Below, piece by piece: positions 18,679-28,500 of a stretch of DNA of 64,000 nt. The stretch's first letter is position 1. The number at the start of each line of letters is the position of its first letter. The translations under genes were made by a program, and so were the position numbers. The stretch is from Naegleria lovaniensis (taxonomy: Eukaryota; Heterolobosea; Eutetramitea; Acrasida; Naegleriidae): positions 310,001-374,000 of the forward strand of contig NW_025407856.1 of assembly GCF_003324165.1 (NCBI RefSeq), read 5' to 3'. Under the pieces are notes generated by a model, which saw only the letters and a list, made by a program, of their open reading frames with translations, made no database searches and had not been told where the DNA came from.

Positions 18679-19968
18679 ATGGGTAATATGTCACCAGTAT
18701 TAGCAGGATCATGGAGAGAAAACTCTGGCAAAATTTGGCACTGCACACAAAACGGCAATCATTTTACTTGGACTCAGGAAGGTACTGGAAGACAAGCGAA
18801 CGGAACCATTGTTGCCGTGTCACCATCTGTAGGAGCATCTTCATTCTCCATTCACATTACTTTTGATGGAAATGTTCATTGGAAATTGACTCCAAGTTTG
18901 GATGGAACTGCATTGACTGGTAAAAGTGATACGTTTTATCGTGTGAGCACAGGAGTTGCATTGGCACCTGCAACCATTCACAATTTGGCTGGTGTTCCTT
19001 CTCAAACTTTGAATACCACTCCTTCTCACACTTTGAAAGCCATGCATGTGAATTTGATGGGTGTTACTTTCAGAGAAAATTCAGGAAAGACTTGGATTGT
19101 TGAATCACAACCACACACTGGTTATGTCATCTTGAAAAATCAACAAGATTCAAGAAGAGCCTATACTTACATTGTTCGTGATGTTTCACAAAACAAGTAC
19201 ACTATTTTCATTGATTTCCAAGGAGCTGACACTGCTTTCCGTGTTGACACTTTTGATATCAATACTTGGCCACTTCAGAATGGAGATTGTTTCAGAGCAA
19301 TAACCTCCATTGTTCAACCATCATCGAATATTGTTACAACCACCACTACCTCAACTCCCTCATTCAATGTGAGTATTGGATCCAGTGGAATTAGCTTTGG
19401 TGTTCCAACTCACACTTCCACCTTTGTGCAACCTCACACAACCACTACCTATATTCCTCCAACGTCAAGTTATGTTCCACCTCCAACGACCTATGTACCT
19501 CCACAACAACAAACACATGTCCCACCTCCACAACCATTCTCAACTGGTTTTGCAACCGTTTCAACAATGCCAACTTATGGAACTTCTCTCGCATCAAGCA
19601 TTATTCAAGCTTGCCAACAATCATCGTTTGCTTCTGATAAATTGAAAGCGGTCACCACTTATTCAAAGTCTCAAATTTCTCCATTGTCAGCAAGTGAAAT
19701 CGTTCAAGTATTAGGATATTTCACATTTGACTCAGACAGAGGAAAAGTCATTGCTCAATTGAAATCAACAAATAATATTGCTGGTATGGATGCTAGCTCA
19801 GCTGCTTCAATTTTAAGGCTTTTTAGCAGTGACAGTACCAAGGTTAAGGCTGTCCAAGACTTGTGCCCATATATTTGGGATAGAAAACAAAATGCTGAAA
19901 TCGTTGTAGGCTGCTTGACCTTCAATTCTGACAAAAGTAAGGCCAGAGATTACTTGTTGAAGAATTAA
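18679..19968 (+). CDS. DUF4476 protein with duplicated N-terminal beta domain
   Basis: 429 aa, single exon. Residues ~5-95 and ~120-210 are two copies of a domain: GSWRENSGKIWHCTQNG... and VTFRENSGKTWIVES... share the RENSGKxW signature and a similar strand pattern. A Pro/Thr/Ser/Gln linker follows (~215-300, TYVPPQQQTHVPPPQ). The C-terminal ~120 residues match DUF4476: helices with KLKAVTTYSKSQISPLSASEIVQVLGYFTFDSDRGKVI, a repeated FxFDSDxxKxxxL theme and CLTFNSDKSKARDYLL at the end. DUF4476 occurs in bacteria and protists, with unknown function. Upstream of the start (~18600) lies a long A tract. Confidence 0.85.
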   Translation: MGNMSPVLAGSWRENSGKIWHCTQNGNHFTWTQEGTGRQANGTIVAVSPSVGASSFSIHITFDGNVHWKLTPSLDGTALTGKSDTFYRVSTGVALAPATIHNLAGVPSQTLNTTPSHTLKAMHVNLMGVTFRENSGKTWIVESQPHTGYVILKNQQDSRRAYTYIVRDVSQNKYTIFIDFQGADTAFRVDTFDINTWPLQNGDCFRAITSIVQPSSNIVTTTTTSTPSFNVSIGSSGISFGVPTHTSTFVQPHTTTTYIPPTSSYVPPPTTYVPPQQQTHVPPPQPFSTGFATVSTMPTYGTSLASSIIQACQQSSFASDKLKAVTTYSKSQISPLSASEIVQVLGYFTFDSDRGKVIAQLKSTNNIAGMDASSAASILRLFSSDSTKVKAVQDLCPYIWDRKQNAEIVVGCLTFNSDKSKARDYLLKN

Positions 19969-20165
19969 ATCTTTTATGTCTCCTCAATGTTTCTTTGAAA
20001 ATCATTCCACCTGTTTTTTCGAAAAAAGAGAAGAAAGCCTTACATGCTGTCATGGCTCAATAAATTAGTGACTGTTCAGTTTGGCTCTATTTCTTAACAC
20101 TCAATAACTTGTTTCGATACATTCCTAGAACAAAGTCTTACAGAAATTATTTTTCTACATCATTT

Positions 20166-20750
20166 CTACAATTCTCCACATTCTGTAATCACACATGGCA
20201 CTTTAGGCTTATTGGATTTACCATAGACAGCAACAGCTTCCACTTTTCTAACAACTTCAAATCCTTTCAATACAGCTCCAATAACGACATGTTTACCATC
20301 AAGCCATGGAGTTTTTGTGGTTGTAATAAAGAATTGGCACCCATTTGTGTTAGGTCCGCTATTGGCCATTGATACAATACCAGGACGATCATGTTTCAAT
20401 GTAAAATTTTCATCATCGAACTGATTGGATCCGAAAATTGAGTATGATCCTGTTCCATCTCCATTTACAAAATCTCCTCCCTGAATCATGAAATCTTTGA
20501 TGACTCTATGAAAAGAACATCCTTTGTATCCTGTAGGAATTGAATTCTTTAAATGTTCTCCGGTGCAAAATTGTCGAAAGTTTTCAGCAGTCTTGGGTGC
20601 CACATCTGCATATAATTCAATTTTAATTCTTCCTGCTGCATGTCCTCCAATACTAACATCGAAAAATACAACTGGATTTGTTGGATTCCTCATCAGAGGA
20701 GCCAAATCGTGAATGGGTGGAAGTGTTTCGTTAGATGTTGATGAAGACAT
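20166..20750 (-). CDS. PPIH: peptidyl-prolyl cis-trans isomerase, cyclophilin H type
   Basis: 194 aa, single exon. Full cyclophilin fold with active-site blocks [32 protein letters not shown] and [10 protein letters not shown]; the Arg, Phe, Gln and Trp catalytic or cyclosporin-contact residues are retained. The start [20 protein letters not shown] and [11 protein letters not shown] match human PPIH closely, the cyclophilin of the U4/U6 snRNP. The N-terminal ~25 residues (Ser/Thr-rich) are a short extension. The neighbouring eL30 gene lies 139 bp away on the same strand. Confidence 0.93.
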   Translation of the reverse strand: MSSSTSNETLPPIHDLAPLMRNPTNPVVFFDVSIGGHAAGRIKIELYADVAPKTAENFRQFCTGEHLKNSIPTGYKGCSFHRVIKDFMIQGGDFVNGDGTGSYSIFGSNQFDDENFTLKHDRPGIVSMANSGPNTNGCQFFITTTKTPWLDGKHVVIGAVLKGFEVVRKVEAVAVYGKSNKPKVPCVITECGEL

Positions 20751-20889
20751 TTTTTGTTTGTTGGAAATTTCATTGTGTTCTCTTTGAACCTGGAGTTAAT
20801 GAATGTATGGCGTACCAATTAACTTTCATGCTTTTTAAAATGCACAAACATTCAATGCTTACAATGAATTAATAATTTTCGGAAAGAAT

Positions 20890-21361
20890 TTATTGAGTTT
20901 GCATCATCTTGACTGCTCTAACGATATCAGAGTCACCTGCTTCCAAAACGCTCATGACACCAACAGAGTGATATCTACCACATGCAGTACCGAGTTCAAC
21001 ATTGTTTCCAGGATAGAAATAAATATCGGCATGTGACAACATAGAGTAGTATTCAATTTCAGATTTTCTGATTGGAGGAATGTTGTTTGAAACGATGACT
21101 AATTTAGCCTTAGCTTGTCTCAAGTTCTTCATGGTTTCAGAATAACCCAATGAGTATTTACCACTCTTCATAACCAATTGTAAACGAGCATTGATGTTCT
21201 CAGAGGTTTTTTTCTTTATATTTTCAAGACAAACATCGGATAATGATGAGAACGATAAGAAACGTTCGAAGTTGTTTTATACTATAACATACCTTTCCTT
21301 GTTGTTGTTGAGGAGCAGTGGTTGCTGTTGTTTCAGCAGTCTTCTTGGTTTGTGAACTCAT
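20890..21361 (-). CDS. RPL30: large-subunit ribosomal protein eL30, two exons
   Basis: Exon 1 21361-21293 ([15 protein letters not shown]...QQQQGK), a 94-nt intron 21292-21199 (GTATGT..TGAG), exon 2 21198-20890. The joined 125-aa product reads [19 protein letters not shown] at the splice, matching the eL30 start of other eukaryotes; the ORF beginning at an internal Met (21177) would lack this. Conserved [37 protein letters not shown] and GDSDIVRA blocks are present. The Gln/Thr-rich N-terminus is specific to this organism. A ribosomal-protein promoter-like element lies at 21383-21456. Confidence 0.95.
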
Positions 21362-21382
21362 TTCAGGTGAGATTGGGAATGG

Positions 21383-21456
21383 TTTTGGCGAGTATTTTTT
21401 TTTCGAAAGCGTTTTTCAAAAATCCTGGTCAACCAATATTTTTGGAATTTACAATG
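21383..21456 (-). promoter_or_regulatory. shared ribosomal-protein gene promoter element (eL30)
   Basis: Read on the coding strand: CATTGTAAA, then CAAAAATATTGGTTGACC, ATTTTTGAAAAACG, TTTCGAAAAAAAAATA and CGCCAAAA, ending about 20 bp before the ATG. The same words in the same order and orientation precede uS2 (37594-37661) and eL39 (29657-29725). Confidence 0.75.
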
Positions 21457-21506
21457 GCAGCGAAAAATTTATAATGTGTGATGTTGCACCAAGTAAAGGA
21501 AATGAA

Positions 21507-23348
21507 TCAACTTGCCTTCTCATAAAACAGCAAGTAAGCTTCTGAATTCAAAACATCTGACTCTTTGGCGAAATACACACTCGAGTCATTACACAAAAAC
21601 CAACTAGAATTATGCTTGACGTAACATGTGTAGTGTCCTCCACTCAAATCTCCTTGATGACAAACCACAGAGAAGAGTGAATATTTGTTATCAGGAACAC
21701 CACCTCCATCCTCACCAACCACAAAGTCTTTCATTTCTATTTGCAAGGGAAATGAAACAAACCAATCAATCTTGGAGCTTACTCCTGTCGTTGTCTTACG
21801 ATTTCTGTGCACGAGTTCTGAATGTTCAAACCTTTTGAGGTGAAAACATAGAATGTGTGGCAGTCGTTTAAAGCGAATCTGTTTTGAAAAATTCCCTTGG
21901 GATCCGCAATTTTTACAAGAATAACTACTAATGTCTAAGTTTTCGTCCTTTGTGTATCGTTCCAGACACTCTGTTAAGGATTCTAGCTCAATCCATGTAT
22001 CACCACTCTTTGCTTTGAGAGGGAGAGAAATGTCCATAAATGCTTCCACGGTCGAGGAGGTATTTGAACAAATTTTGCAATTTAAATCTGATTGAGAGGT
22101 TCCAGTGAATAAATCTTCAATAAGATTTCTTCGATTGTTTGGAAGTTTTGCAGGAGTAAGCGCTGAGAGTATGGCCATGTAAAACTCGTGTGCGTCTTGT
22201 TGTTGATAGCCTGCCAAATGGCCAGCAACATTCCACATGATGTACAGGAATTGATTTGGAACAAATGGTAGCACTATTGGTTGCTCGTCTGCGGTCTCAG
22301 ATTTTCTTTTACCATTGCTCGATCTCTTTTTGCTGCTCGTATTTTCTAATTCGCTGCATGATTTATCGTACATTTCTTTGAATAAATTATTCATGGCTCT
22401 ACTCATCTTCAAGTATGTTTGGATATCCTCAAAATTTTTACATTTGGAGTCATTTTCAATTTCTTTTTCAATCAACTGAGAATAAACTCCTGATAAATAA
22501 TAATTTCGTAGTGATACATTATGGGCTAGTGTCTGTAATATACAATTCATAAAGCAGGTATTTCCCAAGTTTACAATTCCTCGTAGTCCAATAAGGGGAT
22601 TTGTCTGAGTTTGTACAGTGCTTTTTAGCATCGTCTTGATTGACTCTCCAACAGCAATGTGTGGTAAATTTTCAGTTCCACTTTTAGGATGTGAAAATTT
22701 TCTCTTTTTCTTTGTGCTTGTCGTCTGCTTTTCGTTTGGCGATTCTTGGCTCATGGATTTGCAAAGACAGGGTAATAGAATGAACTTGATTGCATCAAAA
22801 TCGAGAGTAATAAAATCAAAGCATTCCAGGCAAAAGAATTCCTTATAGGTCAAGTGAAATACAATCGTATGGTCATTGCAATTAGGGCAACGTTTGGGTT
22901 GTTTTTCTCCATTGTTCTCAAAAGATTCCTTGTTCTCATAAAATGCATGAACCGTGAAAATGTGGTAGCAATGCGAGCAAATAACTTGTTCGTCTTTCAG
23001 AGAGAAGGGATTTTCACAACACGAGCAATGCTGTGTCTGTTCATGTCTCAATTTTCCACTCCAAAGTGCAATTAATTTTTCATTCAATTCAACAAGTTCT
23101 TCATAGTCATCAATGTCAATGTGCCCATTTGCAGTACAGTGGCCATTATTCCTTCGTTTTGCCTTACTATTAACAAAGTTCTTAAAATGAGAACATTGAA
23201 GACTTTTTGGGAAAGTCGTCAAATGAGTGGCAGCATCTGCCTCTATGATTGCAGCATCATTCACAACTGAATGACTTTGTTCCACTTTATCCTCATGATT
23301 GGCTGCTCTACTAGTATTACTAGTCCTCTTCCTTGTCGATTTTTTCAT
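21507..23348 (-). CDS. ubiquitin-specific protease (USP), zinc-finger containing
   Basis: 613 aa, single exon. Residues ~50-200 form a Cys/His-rich ZnF-UBP-like domain (CSHFKNFV, CSCCENPFSLKDEQVICSHCYHIF, CPNCNDH, FFCLECFDFI). The catalytic domain begins at ~250: Cys box GLRGIVNLGNTCFMNCILQ, QQDAHEFYMAIL, a CxxC zinc ribbon (CKICSN...CKNCGSQ), and the His box GGHYTCYVKHNSSWFLCND ending SEAYLLFYE. Architecture resembles USP3/USP22/Ubp8, which deubiquitinate histones, but the class cannot be fixed from sequence alone. It hydrolyses isopeptide bonds to ubiquitin. A bipartite basic N-terminus (KKSTRKRTS) suggests nuclear import. Confidence 0.9.
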   Translation of the reverse strand: MKKSTRKRTSNTSRAANHEDKVEQSHSVVNDAAIIEADAATHLTTFPKSLQCSHFKNFVNSKAKRRNNGHCTANGHIDIDDYEELVELNEKLIALWSGKLRHEQTQHCSCCENPFSLKDEQVICSHCYHIFTVHAFYENKESFENNGEKQPKRCPNCNDHTIVFHLTYKEFFCLECFDFITLDFDAIKFILLPCLCKSMSQESPNEKQTTSTKKKRKFSHPKSGTENLPHIAVGESIKTMLKSTVQTQTNPLIGLRGIVNLGNTCFMNCILQTLAHNVSLRNYYLSGVYSQLIEKEIENDSKCKNFEDIQTYLKMSRAMNNLFKEMYDKSCSELENTSSKKRSSNGKRKSETADEQPIVLPFVPNQFLYIMWNVAGHLAGYQQQDAHEFYMAILSALTPAKLPNNRRNLIEDLFTGTSQSDLNCKICSNTSSTVEAFMDISLPLKAKSGDTWIELESLTECLERYTKDENLDISSYSCKNCGSQGNFSKQIRFKRLPHILCFHLKRFEHSELVHRNRKTTTGVSSKIDWFVSFPLQIEMKDFVVGEDGGGVPDNKYSLFSVVCHQGDLSGGHYTCYVKHNSSWFLCNDSSVYFAKESDVLNSEAYLLFYEKAS

Positions 23349-23738
23349 AAATTCTATGGTTCGGAATTAGCTATAAAAATGTAAATCTTGTTTTCAAGAA
23401 GAACCTATTCAAGAGTTGTAAAAAAGAGGTCTAGATACAAATTTACTCCAAGTTTTTCTCGATTTGTTTGATGGTGTTCTCGTCGTCGGAGCGATTCTCT
23501 TTCTTTGAAATATTTCGAATGAAGTGGAGCACGTAGCAAATGAACCAAAGAGACCACCACGAGAGCGAATTTTTTTGACTATTTCTTGCACATCAAGACT
23601 CAAATGGATGATGAGATAATGTGATGATGGGTTTCAAAAAGTCGCATTGGATGACCCATGATCACTATTTACAGTCTTCAAAATTTGTAGAGAAATCAAA
23701 GAATTCAATCAGAAACTGAAACCAATCATCTTCAAAAA
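23349..23738. other. intergenic divergent promoter region
   Basis: 390 bp between the USP and SUV3 start codons, on opposite strands. A minus ORF at 23409-23603 has no motifs. No repeats or RNA genes seen. Confidence 0.5.
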
Positions 23739-26180
23739 ATGCTCAAAGGTCATCATCACTTGCGGGCTTCTTCTTCCTCAATTCAAAAGCTGTTGCTTCT
23801 CGGAAGAGGGGTTTCGCCTTTGCACAGCAGTGGTAACTGCGGTGTTGCCCATGTGTGGTGTTTGGAAAATTTGAAGAATAATAGTAGTACAATGATTCAG
23901 CATCAGAAAGGAGATTTGCATCATGATCAAGTGAGGAATTACACTTCTTCGGGTTTATCTTGTTTGGATTTAGTGATGAGGAAGAAGAATGGTTTTGGCT
24001 ACCACCCATGGCCCGAACATTTGGTGATAAATTCTTCTACTTCTTGTAAATTAGTATCATCATTCGGAAATGTGTATAGCGAACAAAATGGAGTTTATGG
24101 CAGTGTCAACTATTGTACATCCTCATATAGGTTCAATTCTGTTTTGAATAAGGATAAGGAACAATCAATTCTTGAATTGCTTGACGAGGCTGCAAGTAAA
24201 GACATGCAAGAGTTTATAAAACAACATTCACTTGACAGAAATAGCTTGGAGCAGCGAGTAGATTATGATTACTTGCTGACTGTTATTGAGGAACTGACAC
24301 AAAATCAAGAAAAGAGAGAATTAGCTAGATCTATGGGTGTGGAGGACGACAATGATTGGAAGTCATCAGTGTCATCTTTTCAATTTAACTTTCTCCATCA
24401 TTTCGACACAGATTCCAAGTACAGGCATAAGGTCAAGAAGGCCTTTAAAGCTGCTCAAAAAGAAAATAAGGTTCAAGAATTAATATGGAATTTGTATTTG
24501 CGAGACCTTGAACAACAAATTGAAGAGGAAAAGAACTTGCAAATGGCTGATCTCACTGAACCTCATCACTTGTATCCATTAACTCGACTCAAGCCGAGAA
24601 AAATAATTTTTCACATAGGTCCAACAAACAGCGGTAAAACATACAATGCCTTTCAAGCATTGAGAAACGCCAAAACCGGTATCTATTGCGCTCCTTTGAG
24701 GCTGTTAGCAACGGAGGCTTTTGTAAAATTAACATCAGGAGATAACCCAATTGCTGCTTGTCAACTTATAACTGGAGATTTTAAAATTGAGACAGAAAAT
24801 GCAACTCACACATGTTCTACCACTGAAATGGTCGATACACAGAGAGAGGTAGATGTGGCCGTTATTGATGAAATTCAATTAATCACTGACTCTGATAGAG
24901 GATGGTCTTGGACACGTGCACTGCTAGGCGTACGAGCCAAAGAAGTACATTTATGTGGAGAGGGAAGAGTATTAAAGCTTGTTAAAAAGCTTTGTGAAGA
25001 TACAGGAGATGAATTAGAGGTGAAAGAGTATGATAGGCTTACCCCACTGAAAGTGACAAAGAAACCTACTGTTAAAGATTATGGTGATTTACAACGAGGA
25101 GATTGTATCGTTTGTTTTTCGCGAAAGGAGGTTTTTAAAATTAAGAACGAAATTGAAAAATCCACTGATCTTAGAGTTTGTGTCGTTTACGGCGGTTTAC
25201 CTCCCCAAACTCGAATTACACAAGCTGCTCTCTTCAATCATGAACAATCTCCCTATGATGTGCTAGTGGCCACTGATGCTATTGGAATGGGACTCAACCT
25301 TAATATAAGGCGAATTATATTTAGTGAAACTGAGAAGTTTGACGGTAAAGAAGTAAGAACTTTAACACCACATGAAATTAAGCAAATAGGAGGCAGAGCT
25401 GGAAGATTTAACAGTGCCTTCGAAGAGGGAGAAGTGACATCATTTCGTGCTAGTGATTGTCGTGTTATACAGCAAGCATTTGCATATGATCCATCTAATG
25501 AAGTAGAAGAACTCAGAGCTGGTCTTTTCCCTACAGACGAGCAAATTGACCATTTCTCTCGAATCTCCCTTGAAACAGGGGTTCGAGTGAGATTGAGCAC
25601 TATTCTTTCGAAGATTGACGAAATGGCCAAGTTAAACGAAGGAAAGTATTTCATGTGTGATATGAAAGAAAAGAAAGATATTGCCAACATTATTCATCCA
25701 ATCGAAAATTTAACCACAGCAGAGAGGATGATTTTTGTCAAATCACCCATAGATCCTGACGAGCAATTATGTAAAACCATGACATTCAAATGGGCAAAAT
25801 TGTACTCTGAAGGAAAATACGTTCCTCTTCTCATTCCCAATCCCAATTCATTGAGGCCTATCAACACGCTGCACAAGTTAAAGGAGCTCGAAGTAATGTA
25901 CAAATGCTTGAATATTTATTGTTGGCTCAGTTACAGATTAATGCCCTTCAATGAACGAGAAAAAGCACTTGAATATCAAGAAATCATTAGAAAACTAATA
26001 GAGGATTCTTTGAAAAAGACCGTGTCGCTCGAGAGAGCTGAGAAGCAAGTACATCAAAGATCAAAAGAGCATCACCAACGAAGTTTTAATGGCTACAAGA
26101 AGACAAGCGTCAAACGTAAAAGTATTTCAAAGAAGCACAGAATGCAAGTCAACAAAATGCTCGCCCAGTATGATTTATAA
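23739..26180 (+). CDS. SUV3: mitochondrial ATP-dependent RNA helicase SUV3
   Basis: 813 aa, single exon. Helicase core at ~285-650: motif I FHIGPTNSGKT, Ia APLRLLATE, Ib TCSTTEMVDT, II VIDEIQLI (DEIQ), then a RecA2 fold with CFSRKEVFKIK, VVYGGLPPQTR, motif V VATDAIGMGLNLNI and VI QIGGRAGRF. The C-terminal ~60 residues are very basic. The N-terminal ~100 residues are Ser/His/Arg-containing and likely include a mitochondrial presequence. SUV3 unwinds RNA for the mitochondrial degradosome. It converges on the ADSL gene with 35 bp between stops. Confidence 0.95.
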   Translation: MLKGHHHLRASSSSIQKLLLLGRGVSPLHSSGNCGVAHVWCLENLKNNSSTMIQHQKGDLHHDQVRNYTSSGLSCLDLVMRKKNGFGYHPWPEHLVINSSTSCKLVSSFGNVYSEQNGVYGSVNYCTSSYRFNSVLNKDKEQSILELLDEAASKDMQEFIKQHSLDRNSLEQRVDYDYLLTVIEELTQNQEKRELARSMGVEDDNDWKSSVSSFQFNFLHHFDTDSKYRHKVKKAFKAAQKENKVQELIWNLYLRDLEQQIEEEKNLQMADLTEPHHLYPLTRLKPRKIIFHIGPTNSGKTYNAFQALRNAKTGIYCAPLRLLATEAFVKLTSGDNPIAACQLITGDFKIETENATHTCSTTEMVDTQREVDVAVIDEIQLITDSDRGWSWTRALLGVRAKEVHLCGEGRVLKLVKKLCEDTGDELEVKEYDRLTPLKVTKKPTVKDYGDLQRGDCIVCFSRKEVFKIKNEIEKSTDLRVCVVYGGLPPQTRITQAALFNHEQSPYDVLVATDAIGMGLNLNIRRIIFSETEKFDGKEVRTLTPHEIKQIGGRAGRFNSAFEEGEVTSFRASDCRVIQQAFAYDPSNEVEELRAGLFPTDEQIDHFSRISLETGVRVRLSTILSKIDEMAKLNEGKYFMCDMKEKKDIANIIHPIENLTTAERMIFVKSPIDPDEQLCKTMTFKWAKLYSEGKYVPLLIPNPNSLRPINTLHKLKELEVMYKCLNIYCWLSYRLMPFNEREKALEYQEIIRKLIEDSLKKTVSLERAEKQVHQRSKEHHQRSFNGYKKTSVKRKSISKKHRMQVNKMLAQYDL

Positions 26181-26215
26181 ACACAAGCTAATTTATTTCC
26201 TCAATAACAGTTCTT

Positions 26216-27817
26216 TTAAACTTTGAGCTGAGAGGTGGAGGATGCAACGAGATGTGCATCTTGTGTTAAAATTGGATCTATCTCCTCGGCAATAAACTCT
26301 TCTGTTTGTACATTTGCTCTTCCAATATAGAGCTTTGGGTTGGTCATTTCCTTAATCTTTTCCTCAGAGAGTACTCCTTTAAAAGCCTCATCATTGACCA
26401 ATCTATGTAAAAGATCATTGGATGCACCTTCTTCTTTCACTCTTCTTGCAGCTTCAAGTGAGTGAACACGAATAACTTCGTGCAAGACCTGTCTGTCACC
26501 TCCAGCCTTTACTGCTGCCATCAAAATATTTTCGGTTGCCATGAATGGGAGTTCATCCATCACATGTTTTTCAATAACAAGAGGCCACACAACCAATCCA
26601 TCACATACGTTGGCTACAATGTTCAAGATACCATCCACTGCAAGGAATGCCTGTGAAATACTCAGTCTTCTATTTGCACTGTCGTCCAAAGTTCTTTCAA
26701 ACCATTGATTGGCGTGAGTATGAGCAGCATTTGAAAGAAGTGACATGACAAATCTGGCAATTGAGCAAACTCGCTCGCATCTCATTGGATTTCTCTTATA
26801 GGCCATAGCACTTGATCCAATTTGATTTTTTTCAAAAGGCTCATCTACCTCTTTCAAGCTCATCAACAAGCGAATATCGGTGGCAAACTTGTGAGCAGAT
26901 TGGGCAATTTGTGATAAGACACTCAAGACTTGAAAATCAATTTTTCTTGTATATGTTTGTCCGCTGACAGGAATGGACTTGGAAAATCCCATTCTTGATG
27001 TTACTTTTCTGTCTAGTTCTTTAACTAGCTCATGATTACCATTGAATAAATGAAGGAAGCTGGCTTGAGTACCAGTGGTTCCTTTAACTCCTCTGAATGG
27101 GAGATTTTCTAATTGATGAACAAGTTGCTGATAGTCAAGCAAGAAATCTTGGAGCCACAGAGTACCTCTTTTTCCAACAGTTGTCAACTGAGCAGCTTGA
27201 AAATGAGTAAATCCAAGACATGGTAAGTCCTTGTTTTTTAGGCAGAAATTCTTCAATAATTGCATGACACGTAACATTTTGCTTTGAACGATTTTTAAGC
27301 CGTCTCTCATTTGAATGAGATCTGTGTTGTCTCCAACAAAACAGCTAGTAGCTCCAAGATGAATTATTGGTCTTGCAGTTGGACATGCATCTCCAAAACA
27401 ATGTACGTGGGACATGACATCATGTCTAAACTTTTTCTCATATTGTGCAGCATCTTCTATTTCCTTATCGGTAATAATCAAATGATCTTTCATTTCATTA
27501 ATTTGTTCATCAGTAATTTGAGTTAATCCTAAAGCCTTTTCCTCCACAGCCAAAGCAAACCACAATTCACGCCAAGTAGAAAATTTCTTCTTTGGAGAGA
27601 AGTTGAAACTCATCTCTTTGCTTGCATATCGGGTTGAAAGAGGGTTATCACAAACATCCAACTCGCTATCAGTAGGTACATAACTATTCTGTACCGTAAA
27701 CACCACACGTGTATCACACCCCGAGGTACCCTCTAGCACATCCGATGATGATGATGTATTTTGTGGTTCATTCTCTTCGTGTGAGATGGAAGATGAGGCT
27801 TGTTCGGAATTGTTCAT
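26216..27817 (-). CDS. ADSL: adenylosuccinate lyase
   Basis: 533 aa from the ATG at 27817 (upstream in-frame TTG at 27826). Catalyses loss of fumarate from SAICAR and adenylosuccinate in purine synthesis. Fumarate lyase signature GSSAMAYKRNPMRCE, with the Ala variant also found in yeast. Other blocks: HDVMSHVHCFGD, HLGATSCFVGDN, GVKGTTGTQASF, QWFERTLDDSANRR, LPFMATENILMAAVKAGGDRQ. The N-terminal ~70 residues are an extra Ser/Glu-rich extension. Cytosolic, with the usual family length plus that extension. Confidence 0.96.
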   Translation of the reverse strand: MNNSEQASSSISHEENEPQNTSSSSDVLEGTSGCDTRVVFTVQNSYVPTDSELDVCDNPLSTRYASKEMSFNFSPKKKFSTWRELWFALAVEEKALGLTQITDEQINEMKDHLIITDKEIEDAAQYEKKFRHDVMSHVHCFGDACPTARPIIHLGATSCFVGDNTDLIQMRDGLKIVQSKMLRVMQLLKNFCLKNKDLPCLGFTHFQAAQLTTVGKRGTLWLQDFLLDYQQLVHQLENLPFRGVKGTTGTQASFLHLFNGNHELVKELDRKVTSRMGFSKSIPVSGQTYTRKIDFQVLSVLSQIAQSAHKFATDIRLLMSLKEVDEPFEKNQIGSSAMAYKRNPMRCERVCSIARFVMSLLSNAAHTHANQWFERTLDDSANRRLSISQAFLAVDGILNIVANVCDGLVVWPLVIEKHVMDELPFMATENILMAAVKAGGDRQVLHEVIRVHSLEAARRVKEEGASNDLLHRLVNDEAFKGVLSEEKIKEMTNPKLYIGRANVQTEEFIAEEIDPILTQDAHLVASSTSQLKV

Positions 27818-27981
27818 TTTTTTCAATCTTGCCAGAGTTTCTAGTTCATAGTGGGTCCTGGCAAACGCATTACGAAAATCATCATCAATTATTCAACAAC
27901 TCAATGGATTCTCTGAGAAGTGAATTGACTTCACAACTCATGTGGGATGCTCTGAAAATTACTTGAACGTTTCTTCAAAAA

Positions 27982-28278
27982 ATGCCAAAACATTCGGACA
28001 AGGGTTCAAAACGTCAATCCAAAGCCTCCAAGAAAGACAATCGAGGAGTGAAGAAATTGCAAAACAAACTCTCAACCAATACTAATTTTTCAATTACAGC
28101 AGAGGTTGCAGCCAAGTTAATTTCTGAAAAGCAACAAGCATCGGAGGGTTCAAATAATTCGGCAACAACAACAGCCACTAGTAATACTGCACAATCATCA
28201 TCGGAAGCAACAACACCAATGGAAATTACTAAAATTGAACCAACAAATAAGAATAAGAAGAAATCAAAGAAGAAATAA
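27982..28278 (+). CDS. small Lys/Ser/Thr-rich hypothetical protein
   Basis: 98 aa, ATG at 27982. Highly charged N-terminus (SDKGSKRQSKASKKDNRG), a short helix (FSITAEVAAKLISEKQQA), a Ser/Thr/Asn middle and a KNKKKSKKK end. Divergent from ADSL, with 164 bp between starts. Composition fits a small nuclear or ribosome-associated protein, but no family is recognised; the intact frame and typical codon use support a real gene. Confidence 0.55.
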   Translation: MPKHSDKGSKRQSKASKKDNRGVKKLQNKLSTNTNFSITAEVAAKLISEKQQASEGSNNSATTTATSNTAQSSSEATTPMEITKIEPTNKNKKKSKKK

Positions 28279-28500
28279 ATATATTGTTTGAAAGAAGATA
28301 ATTCTCTCAACAATTTATTTATTTCAGTAATTTCTGAAAGATGCCAATCTGTAAAAGTTTTTAAAAATCAAGTTTGATTTACTTCTACACCAATTATTCG
28401 TATTTGGTTTTTACAACCAAGGAACCTCATTGATTGCCCTTAAACTGTTAACATCATTGGGTTCAATCCATTATTTTGTTACTGACATCACCATTAAGTG

